A DNA stretch of 64,000 nt, taken from an uncultured Colwellia sp. GTDB taxonomy: Bacteria; Pseudomonadota; Gammaproteobacteria; Enterobacterales; Alteromonadaceae. Position 1 is the stretch's first letter. The number at the start of each line of letters is the position of its first letter. The DNA lies in the NCBI GenBank assembly GCA_913058395.1, contig CAJXQI010000004.1, forward strand, positions 124,001 through 188,000, in the 5' to 3' direction. A model generated the notes under the pieces. The model worked only from the letters and a program-made list of their open reading frames with translations, was not told the origin of the DNA and searched no databases. Below, piece by piece: positions 54,138 to 61,416 of the stretch. Made by a program: the position numbers and the translations under genes.

Positions 54138-54248
54138 ATTGCCATTAATTGTTACAAAAGACTTGCCAATCTATATTACCCACACTGGTTGAACAGTTGT
54201 TTGCTTCTATACTTTAGATTCGACTCAAGTGGGAACTAGAGGTTAGAA

Positions 54249-55397
54249 ATGGATGATTTAAAAGTAAAACTGAATGAACTCCTTAAGCAATTAACAACGC
54301 TAACCGAGTCATTAAAAGATGAACCTAACACACCGAATACTCCAAGCAGTGGCAGCACGAATGGCAATAAAGATTTAGAAAGCATTGCCAAAAAGTTAGG
54401 TGAAATTATTGCCGCTGCTACGTCTGGAGCATCGGGCGGCTCAAGTGAAGTATTAACGCAATTAATTAGTATTTTAGGACCATCGTTAGCCGATATTGTC
54501 AAAAAGTTAATGGACAGGCTAATGCAAGATACCGAAAGCTTTATTGTTCGGCCTGTTATTGGTACTACCAATGAACTCAACTTTACTGACAATTCATTTG
54601 GCTTGCCTGGTACAAATGAATTGACCTTACCGAAAGGAAGTTTTGTTGATTATAAAGTGGCTACTGATTTATGTGATGAAATTATTTCACTGAAGTTTGA
54701 TGTTAAAGCTGAACGACTCAATGAAGATATCGAACGAGTAGAGGTTAGGTTACTAGACAAAGATCTTGAAAAAATAGGGACGGATGACAGCGCTAGAGCA
54801 GGCAAAGAGCATGAAGGCGAAGCTATACCTCCTACTAGTGAGCAAAATGATGACAATGATGAGTGGACATTAACCATGGGGGTGAAAGTTAAATGGACTG
54901 AAGTGCTTAAAAATGCGGGAGAGTTTATTTTACAGGTAACGGTAATTGACGATAACGGGAATAAGCATATTTCAATTCATAAAGTAAACTTTGTTGAAGT
55001 ATTGCTTGATGATAAGAAGTTTAAGTCGGTAGTTCGCCGAAAAGAGCTTACCGATGCGGTATTAAAATATTTACAGGAAAATGTTAGCGGCTTAGCCGCA
55101 GGAAAAGTTAAAAAATTGATGCAGGAGTTACTGAGCCAATCATCTGATAGTGTAAAAGATGCAGGAAAAAGTGAGAATGTAAAAACACCTGAAAACTCCT
55201 CGCCACGAAAAGAGTCAATGCCTAGCCCGCTTGATTCAAGTACGAAAACCTTGATTGATAGCTTAACTCCAATTTCAGGCCCAATCCATGGCAGTATGGG
55301 GCCTGCAAAATCATACAAAATTGGTAAAACTGAAGATGGTCGCGATATATACTTACATATTGGTTTTAATGGCCGAACGTGGACGACTATTGGCTGA
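54249..55397 (+). CDS. Unknown 382-residue cytosolic protein with Ig-like centre
   Basis: I do not recognise the family. An N-terminal coiled coil (KLNELLKQLTTLTESLK) is followed by a Ser/Gly/Asn linker and an amphipathic helix region (LIS...LADIVKKLMDRLMQ). The centre (about residues 135-255) reads as a beta-sandwich with TLTMGVKVKWTEV and FILQVTVIDDNGNKHIS. A helical stretch, a Ser/Pro/Lys-rich linker and a conserved-looking tail KIGKTEDGRDIYLHIGFNG follow. No signal peptide or membrane segment. Weak SD. Terminators isolate it from its neighbours, so it acts as a single unit. Confidence 0.7.
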   Translation: MDDLKVKLNELLKQLTTLTESLKDEPNTPNTPSSGSTNGNKDLESIAKKLGEIIAAATSGASGGSSEVLTQLISILGPSLADIVKKLMDRLMQDTESFIVRPVIGTTNELNFTDNSFGLPGTNELTLPKGSFVDYKVATDLCDEIISLKFDVKAERLNEDIERVEVRLLDKDLEKIGTDDSARAGKEHEGEAIPPTSEQNDDNDEWTLTMGVKVKWTEVLKNAGEFILQVTVIDDNGNKHISIHKVNFVEVLLDDKKFKSVVRRKELTDAVLKYLQENVSGLAAGKVKKLMQELLSQSSDSVKDAGKSENVKTPENSSPRKESMPSPLDSSTKTLIDSLTPISGPIHGSMGPAKSYKIGKTEDGRDIYLHIGFNGRTWTTIG

Positions 55398-55500
55398 TTT
55401 GAGCGAGTTAAAACGTATTGCTTGGTTCAACGTTAAACTAGGTTAAATAGAGAATATCGGACGTTTAGTACTCCGGTATTCTCGGCAAATTCGATAGCTA

Positions 55501-56091
55501 TTAACCTGCATTCGTTAAGCGAACACTAGCCATGTTATTATTACAATGCTTGTTAATAGGGTTATCATCGCGCTGACCAATGCTAATGTGATGGTGCTCA
55601 TTTTCTGCAATCAGAGGCGCGATTAATTGCGTAAATTTATCTGCAATCTTACTAATGTATCTTCCTTGCGCACTTAGTGCATCAAAGTCAGCCTGATGTT
55701 TTTCCATTAAATTATCAAGCTTGCCAACCACCAATTCCTGCTTAGCTAATACAGCTTTATTTATCTGCAATGGTTGTTTTGAATTGGTAAACATTTGCTG
55801 ACTTAATTGCTCAATTTGTTGTGAATAATTCCTTAATTGCTCTTCAATTCCTGTTATAGGAGCTTGTAGCTTAGCCATTTTATTTTCTTCATGCTGCAAG
55901 GCCAAATATGCTTGCACCTGTTTCGAGCTTAATGGAATTTCAGAGATAATTTGGCAGTTCTCTATTATTTTGATGGTATATACGTCGTTAGTTACTGCGT
56001 TTTTATTGGCTAAAGCGCTTTTACCAATAAGTGCAAGTGAGATCGTGGTAATTAATATAGTTGTAGTGAGTAATGTTTTGCGAAAGAACAT
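55501..56091 (-). CDS. Secreted coiled-coil hypothetical protein
   Basis: 196 residues. A signal peptide (TTTILITTISLALIGKSALA) is followed by a helical region rich in Gln and Leu (about 65-150, IEEQLRNYSQQIEQLSQQM), typical of a coiled coil. Cysteines in ENCQII and NKHCNN could pair. The function is unknown. Located just upstream of, and divergent from, efpL. Confidence 0.68.
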   Translation of the reverse strand: MFFRKTLLTTTILITTISLALIGKSALANKNAVTNDVYTIKIIENCQIISEIPLSSKQVQAYLALQHEENKMAKLQAPITGIEEQLRNYSQQIEQLSQQMFTNSKQPLQINKAVLAKQELVVGKLDNLMEKHQADFDALSAQGRYISKIADKFTQLIAPLIAENEHHHISIGQRDDNPINKHCNNNMASVRLTNAG

Positions 56092-56312
56092 ATGTAAACC
56101 TTAAAATTTTGGGCTTATTACTAAGGTCGCAGCAGCACAATAAAAGTTTAGTTTTGTATGAATTAAATCGTAATTAATTTAATAATGATGGTGATTTGTG
56201 CTATTAAATCTATGCTCTAGCGCAGTATAGCTCGCTATTTAGCATATATTTCCTTGCATATTCAGCAATACATGTTATTTTTCTTGCATTAATTAATTGA
56301 GGATGATTTTTC

Positions 56313-56885
56313 ATGCCAAAAGCGAGTGATATAAAAAAGAATGCCGCGATAGAATATAACGGTAAAGTAATGATAGTTCGTGATATCGAACGTTCAGTTC
56401 CACAAGGTCGAGCAGGCGGTAGTCTTTATAGAATGCGCATGTACGATGTGGTTACCGGTGGTAAAGTTGATGAAACATTTAAAGCTGAAGAAATGTTAAA
56501 TTTTGCTGATCTAACTCGTCGACCTGCAATGTTTTCATACGTAGATGGTGATGAGTACGTTTTCATGGACAATGAAGACTATACACCTTTCAACCTAAAT
56601 ACATCATCTATTGAAGATGAAGTTTTATTTATCAATGAAGATACTCAGGGTATTCAAGTTATTATTGTTGATGGTGTGCCAGTTGGTATCGACTTACCAT
56701 CAAGTGTTGAACTTGTGATCACTGAAACTGACCCGTCAATTAAAGGTGGCTCAGCTACTGCCCGTACAAAACCAGCAATTTTGTCAACTGGCTTAACAGT
56801 TCAAGTACCAGAACATATTTCTACTGGTGATAAAATTAAAGTTAATACTGAAGAGCGTAAGTTTATGGGTCGCGCCGACAAGTAA
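56313..56885 (+). CDS. yeiP: Elongation factor P-like protein EfpL (YeiP)
   Basis: Relieves ribosome stalling on proline-rich stretches, a paralogue of EF-P. 190 residues with three beta-barrel domains. The tip loop reads [14 protein letters not shown] with Arg33, the unmodified Arg that replaces EF-P's modified lysine in the EfpL group. ATG at 56313 is preceded by GAGGA. A terminator follows. Confidence 0.93.
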   Translation: MPKASDIKKNAAIEYNGKVMIVRDIERSVPQGRAGGSLYRMRMYDVVTGGKVDETFKAEEMLNFADLTRRPAMFSYVDGDEYVFMDNEDYTPFNLNTSSIEDEVLFINEDTQGIQVIIVDGVPVGIDLPSSVELVITETDPSIKGGSATARTKPAILSTGLTVQVPEHISTGDKIKVNTEERKFMGRADK

Positions 56886-56910
56886 TACTCTGTTGTGATT
56901 CAAAATAACA

Positions 56911-56939
56911 AGTCAACGATGTAAGTCGTTGGCTTTTTT
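56911..56939 (+). terminator. Rho-independent terminator after yeiP
   Basis: AGTCAACGA (56911-56919) pairs with TCGTTGGCT (56926-56934), with one G-U pair, followed by TTTTT. Confidence 0.8.
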
Positions 56940-56960
56940 ATTACGCAGTTTTTAATTTCT

Positions 56961-57692
56961 CTACTTATAGTGATGGAACCATTTTTTAAATAAGAAGCCC
57001 TGTACGTAATCAGCATTTATTTGTCGGGCGAAAACAATATCACTTTCTGTTTCTATCCCTTCTAAAATAACTTTTTTGCCAGCACTGTGGGCGTAACGGA
57101 TCAAAGCTTCAACTAACAACATAAAATCGGTATTGTGTTTCTCAGCCACAACATGTTTGTCTAGTTTTATATAATCAACTAACTGAATTACAGAGGTTGA
57201 GATCATCGAAAGCGGGTTACAAACATCGTCGATGGCAGTATTAATGTTACTTTTTGATAAAGTATCAATCATTGCCAAGCTTTTAATTGCATCATTAATT
57301 TCTGAATTTTCTATTAGTTCAACCACAATATTGGCACTTTTAAAGCTTTTAAATAGTCTTAGGAAAGGGTTCTTTTCATTGTCTTCGCCAGTAGAAAAAT
57401 AAGAGTCTTGATCTAAGTTGACAAATATATCGCTTTTAGTGGGGGCGTGGTCTAGCTGTAGCAGTTTTTGTTGGTATTCCACTTGGAAAAGGCTGAGCGG
57501 ACTATCATGTAAAGCCGCATAAATTACATCTGGCGGAATGTTATTGTTATCTTTATCTGCGAACCTCGCTAAACATTCGTAGGCCATAATATCTTTAGAT
57601 TTTAAGTCGACAATAGGTTGATATTCTACGCCATAACGCTGTGACTCAATTAGCTCAATTAAACTCAGTGGGGAAATTTGTTTGTTATTCAT
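56961..57692 (-). CDS. EAL-domain protein, partly degenerate
   Basis: Stand-alone EAL domain of 243 residues, no sensor domain. Substrate and metal residues mostly remain: Glu in the EAL position (YECLAR instead of EAL), FVNL, VELIENSE, DD of the loop, IKLDK, EGIET and QGF. Loop 6, normally DDFGTGYSS, reads DDVCNPLS, so the glycine-rich loop is lost. It may hydrolyse c-di-GMP weakly, bind it, or act as a protein partner. Its sequence otherwise fits the YjcC/YcgG-type EAL group. Confidence 0.82.
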   Translation of the reverse strand: MNNKQISPLSLIELIESQRYGVEYQPIVDLKSKDIMAYECLARFADKDNNNIPPDVIYAALHDSPLSLFQVEYQQKLLQLDHAPTKSDIFVNLDQDSYFSTGEDNEKNPFLRLFKSFKSANIVVELIENSEINDAIKSLAMIDTLSKSNINTAIDDVCNPLSMISTSVIQLVDYIKLDKHVVAEKHNTDFMLLVEALIRYAHSAGKKVILEGIETESDIVFARQINADYVQGFLFKKWFHHYK

Positions 57693-57883
57693 CCATTCTA
57701 CAAATAAATTGCTTATTTGCGTACATCCTAGCTTGATATAGCTCTTGATTCTAAATGAGAATTATTTACATGTAAATCTTGGTTTGCAGTAATATATTGA
57801 AACTTAGCAGTTAAATTACATTTTTAATGTGAAGTTAACGCTTTAATTATTATCAAAGTGTTAATTTCACTAATAGGTGAGGG

Positions 57884-58399
57884 CTAAAGAAGCTCTTTAA
57901 CAATAAGTTTTAAAAGAAAGGTTTCTCTTTCAATTGATAAGCCTTTTTTGGCACTATTGCGAATAACCGACTCGTTGTGTGCTATTGCTTCGTGAATATT
58001 ATGCCAAAGCGGTTTCATACCATTTTGCAATTCATGAGGTTCAAGTTCAGGTGCTAGTAATTCAGCGTCAATATCGCAGGTATAGCAATATGACAACATA
58101 TGAACTACATCAAAACCTGGTTTATACCAATTCCGATACTCCTCATAACAGCCGAACTCTTTAATATTGCTGACATTATGGGCACCAGTTTCTTCACGCA
58201 ATTCACGAACTAAACCCGTAACATTATCTTCGCCTTCATCTATACCACCGCCAGGCAAACTATAATCGTGATAACGCTCGGTAAAAAGTAAAAGAATATC
58301 CTCACCTTTCATTACAATGGCACGTGTGGCTTTGCGGGTGAAGCTGTTGTCAATATTAGCGTGAAGATCGGTAACTTTAGTAGATTTTAATAAACGCAT
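57884..58399 (-). CDS. NUDIX hydrolase
   Basis: 171 residues. The NUDIX box is complete in GGGIDEGEDNVTGLVRELREETGA (about residues 50-73), with the REXXEE glutamates that hold magnesium. A long insertion after the box (HMLSYCYTCDIDAELLAPELEPHELQNG) is like that of sugar-nucleotide or coenzyme pyrophosphatases, but the substrate is unknown. Single gene. Confidence 0.87.
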   Translation of the reverse strand: MRLLKSTKVTDLHANIDNSFTRKATRAIVMKGEDILLLFTERYHDYSLPGGGIDEGEDNVTGLVRELREETGAHNVSNIKEFGCYEEYRNWYKPGFDVVHMLSYCYTCDIDAELLAPELEPHELQNGMKPLWHNIHEAIAHNESVIRNSAKKGLSIERETFLLKLIVKELL

Positions 58400-58673
58400 A
58401 GCAGGTTATTTTTACGAAGTGTTTTTGATAAGTGGGGATAGTTAGCGGTAAATTCAACATAAATTGAAATCTATGTTTTGGGTTTAAGTGTGAAAGTTTT
58501 CAGTATGGTAAGGTTTTACTGTTTTAAATGTATTGATTGTTAATTTTATGTTTCGTTTCCTTTCTTTTTGTAGTTGATAAGTTTCGAAGTGAAATTTAAT
58601 TTTAAATTTATAAGGCAAAATGAAAGTTGTTATGTAATAATACAGTTGTTGTAACGTGAATTAGGAGAGCATT

Positions 58674-58823
58674 ATGTCTCACGAAGAAACTGTAAAAGCA
58701 ATTGAACCTAGCGAACAAGCTATGGACATGTCAAAAACGATTGAACAGCAATTAACTGATGCTAATGATGAAATAGCAGATTTAAAAATGCAAATTGCTT
58801 GGTTAGAACGCTCTTACGAATAA
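58674..58823 (+). CDS. Small 49-residue protein, SlyX-like C-terminus
   Basis: Starts MSHEETVKAI and ends in a helical DEIADLKMQIAWLERSYE. The end resembles the first helix of SlyX (a LExQLAFQE-type pattern) but the protein stops there. ATG has AGGAGA five bases upstream and a strong terminator follows 20 bp after the stop, which supports expression. The function is unknown. Confidence 0.7.
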   Translation: MSHEETVKAIEPSEQAMDMSKTIEQQLTDANDEIADLKMQIAWLERSYE

Positions 58824-58842
58824 AACCAGAATTTATTATTTT

Positions 58843-58878
58843 AAAAGGCCGATATGAGTATTCATATCGGCCTTTTTT
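58843..58878. terminator. Strong terminator, small gene / nemA
   Basis: AAAAGGCCGATATGA (58843-58857) and TCATATCGGCCTTTT (58862-58876), perfect 15-bp stem with loop GTAT, followed by TT on the plus strand. It lies between the small gene and the convergent end of nemA, so it can serve both. Confidence 0.88.
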
Positions 58879-58900
58879 CTTAGCGCTATTGAGATTGTCG

Positions 58901-59944
58901 TTAAACTAAACTTGCTAACATTTCTTCAGAATAAGGTGTTATTTCCTCACCTTTGCGAACTTTTTCAACGTAATCTGGGTTGGCAATAAACGGTCGACCA
59001 ATAGCAATTAAGTTGAATTTATCATTCTCAATGGCTTTACTGGCAGTTTCAGCGGTATAACTGCCGACGCCAACTAAGGTATTGCTGTAGTTTGTTCTAA
59101 CGTAGCTAGACGCGGTGCCGCCAAGATAATCAAACTCCATCGCATCATCAAATATGCCGATATGTAAAAATGCTAATTGGCGTTTTTCTAGCTCTGGTAA
59201 TAAATAGTCAAATACTTCTCGGTCATTGGCATCTGTTGCCATATTAAAATAGGCACCTGGTGTAACACGTAAAGCGGTTCTGTCATTGCCAATACGTTCA
59301 ATGATGGCGTCTACTACCGCTAATGGAAAACGTGCCATATTTTCAGGAGTTTCGCCGTATTCATCTTGACGTTTGTTGCTGTCAAAATGTAAAAATTGAT
59401 CAATAAGGTAACCATTGGCACCGTGAATTTCTACACCATCAAAACCGGCTTCAATGGCATTGGCAGCAGCTTGTGCATAGTCATTAATTAGGCCATCAAT
59501 ATCAGTTTGAGTTACTGCTTTTGGCACTTGGTAAGTCAATTCACGCATTCTAGGAACGCTGCCTTCAACTGCAACGGCAGATGGCGCAAGTACATCGCCT
59601 TGATCAAAAAAGTGTGGGTGCGCAACTCGGCCAGTATGCCAAAGTTGAGCAAAAATTTTACCGCCGTTGCCATGAACTCTCTCTGTAACCGTTTTCCAAC
59701 CAGCAATTTGTGCTTGGGTAAATAACCCTGGCGTATTTGGGTAGCCTTGTCCGTCAGGACGAATAATAACAGCTTCAGATATGATCAAGCCTGCATCTGC
59801 TCTTCGGCCATAATATTCTGCCATGGCTTGTGTTGGTACTAAATCATTATCAGCCATACAGCGTGTTAGTGGCGCCATTAAAATACGATTGTTTAAAGTA
59901 ATAGTATTGTTCAACGTAAAAGGTTGGAATAAGTTATCGGTCAT
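58901..59944 (-). CDS. nemA: Old yellow enzyme, N-ethylmaleimide reductase type
   Basis: FMN-dependent ene-reductase that reduces activated double bonds of electrophiles with NADPH. 347 residues, single TIM barrel. MAPLTR near the N-terminus, FAQLWHTGRVAHP, EIHGANGYLIDQFL (active-site His-Asn pair) and AIGRPFIANPDY (FMN phosphate) are diagnostic. Divergent from a TetR-type gene with three operator-like repeats between, matching the nemRA arrangement. Confidence 0.92.
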   Translation of the reverse strand: MTDNLFQPFTLNNTITLNNRILMAPLTRCMADNDLVPTQAMAEYYGRRADAGLIISEAVIIRPDGQGYPNTPGLFTQAQIAGWKTVTERVHGNGGKIFAQLWHTGRVAHPHFFDQGDVLAPSAVAVEGSVPRMRELTYQVPKAVTQTDIDGLINDYAQAAANAIEAGFDGVEIHGANGYLIDQFLHFDSNKRQDEYGETPENMARFPLAVVDAIIERIGNDRTALRVTPGAYFNMATDANDREVFDYLLPELEKRQLAFLHIGIFDDAMEFDYLGGTASSYVRTNYSNTLVGVGSYTAETASKAIENDKFNLIAIGRPFIANPDYVEKVRKGEEITPYSEEMLASLV

Positions 59945-59958
59945 GATGCTATCTCTAT

Positions 59959-60026
59959 CTTGAATGTTTATTCAAGATACTCTTATTTGAATAAGCGTTC
60001 AAGTATTATTTTGAACAAGCATTCAA
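59959..60026. promoter_or_regulatory. Three tandem TetR-type operators between nemA and nemR
   Basis: Units of the form TTGAAY-N4-RTTCAA: TTGAATGTTTATTCAA (in 59959-59976, arms extended to CTTGAAT/ATTCAAG), TTGAATAAGCGTTCAA (59987-60002) and TTGAACAAGCATTCAA (60011-60026). Centres are 27 and 24 bp apart. They fill the divergent promoter region and are probably bound by the adjacent regulator. Confidence 0.75.
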
Positions 60027-60083
60027 ATAAGGGTATGATGTAATCATTAACGTTAATAATGCCATGCTAGAATTTGAAAAATT

Positions 60084-60668
60084 ATGAGAAATGCTGAATT
60101 CGATAGAGAAAAAGTACTGCGCTCTGCCATGATAGCCTTTATGGATAAGGGCTACGCTAAAACCAGTATGCAAGACTTAAAAGCCGCAACGGGTTTGCAT
60201 CCTGGTTCTATCTATTGTGCATTTGAAAATAAGCGTGGTTTGCTATTGGCAGCATTAGGGCAGTATCGCGAAGATAGAGCGCAAGAATTTCAACATTTTT
60301 TCTCTGATGAACGACCAAAATTAGTGCAATTAAAAAACTATCTCGAACATGTTGTGCAAGAGTGTATTAGTTGTCAGGCTGCGCAGGCGTGTTTGCTGAT
60401 TAAGGCGTTAAATGAATTGGCTGAGCAAGATGATGAAGTGCAGGCCATTTTGATAGAAAATATAGCTAACTGGCAAACCTCAATTGAAGACGTATTTAGT
60501 CAAGCTATAGCTAATAAAGAATTGACAGGGGAACGCTCTGCAGCGAAATTATCTCGATTTTTTGTTATGGGGATTTATGGCTTAAGAACTTATGCGCAAA
60601 CCCATCCTCAAGCTGATGTTATGCATGAGCTGGCTGAGCAATTATTTTCCGGTTTGTGTCAGGAATAA
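60084..60668 (+). CDS. nemR: TetR-family regulator, NemR-like
   Basis: 194 residues. The N-terminal HTH is at about residues 25-46 (TSMQDLKAATGLHPGSIYCAF). Cysteines C94, C97 and C103 occur in QECISCQAAQACLL; C103 corresponds in context to C106 of E. coli NemR, which senses electrophiles and hypochlorous acid. Divergent from nemA across three tandem palindromes, so autorepression and electrophile-induced release are likely. The sensing cysteine is inferred. Confidence 0.82.
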   Translation: MRNAEFDREKVLRSAMIAFMDKGYAKTSMQDLKAATGLHPGSIYCAFENKRGLLLAALGQYREDRAQEFQHFFSDERPKLVQLKNYLEHVVQECISCQAAQACLLIKALNELAEQDDEVQAILIENIANWQTSIEDVFSQAIANKELTGERSAAKLSRFFVMGIYGLRTYAQTHPQADVMHELAEQLFSGLCQE

Positions 60669-60747
60669 TTATTGACCATCGAAGACAATTTACTTAGTGT
60701 AGCCAAGTGATAATCTAGCTTAAAAAGAATCGTTAAAAGGAATAACT

Positions 60748-61416
60748 TTGTCTTTAAAGATAACGGCACTTAGCCATCACATTGTCGATGGCAATAACTC
60801 TCGATGCCTACTCTCCAAGCTTTCATTAGCCATTGAACAAGGTGAATGTATTGCTTTAATGGGTGACAGTGGCAGTGGAAAAACCACACTTCTTAATCTT
60901 ATTGCTGGTTTAGAGCCTATTCAACAAGGCGACATTGCGGTTGCTGATTTATCGTTAGCAAAAGCATCAGACGGGCAATTAAGCCAATTAAGAAAAGAAT
61001 ATATTGGTATTATTTTCCAACAATTTAATTTGTTAACTGGCTTATCAGTACAAGACAATATTGACTTTAGCGCAAAATTATCTGGCCGATTTCAAGCAAA
61101 ATACGGCCTAGCGTTAGCAAAAGAGCTTGGCATTACTGGCTTACTAGCAAAATTCCCCGCAACACTCTCTGGTGGTGAAATGCAGCGAGTGGCGATTGCT
61201 CGGGCTTTAAATGCTAAACCACATTTATTATTAGCTGATGAACCAACCGGTAATTTAGATGACACCAACAGTGAACATGTTGTTTCACAATTGGTAAAAC
61301 TGGCAAAATCTAATAATACGGCTTTGTTAATGGTGACGCATAGCGCTGAAGTTGCACGGCGTATGGACAAAGTTTATCGATTAGCTAACGGCACGTTAAC
61401 TTTGTTAGATGCATAG
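60748..61416 (+). CDS. ABC transporter ATP-binding protein, LolD/MacB type
   Basis: 222 residues. Walker A is GDSGSGKTT, the signature is LSGGEMQRVAIARA and Walker B is LLLADEPTGNLDD. The start is TTG at 60748 with AAAGG about seven bases upstream. It overlaps the permease gene by 8 bp, so both subunits form one exporter. The layout (ATPase, FtsX-like permease, third gene) resembles the AttEFG(H)-type systems of marine gammaproteobacteria. The cargo is unknown. Confidence 0.9.
   Translation: MSLKITALSHHIVDGNNSRCLLSKLSLAIEQGECIALMGDSGSGKTTLLNLIAGLEPIQQGDIAVADLSLAKASDGQLSQLRKEYIGIIFQQFNLLTGLSVQDNIDFSAKLSGRFQAKYGLALAKELGITGLLAKFPATLSGGEMQRVAIARALNAKPHLLLADEPTGNLDDTNSEHVVSQLVKLAKSNNTALLMVTHSAEVARRMDKVYRLANGTLTLLDA

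Noticed and set aside
54977-55318. 113-codon frame opposite the unknown 382-residue gene
   Set aside because: I considered it because the plus-strand gene is itself unknown, but the plus frame is over three times longer and has a coherent domain pattern.
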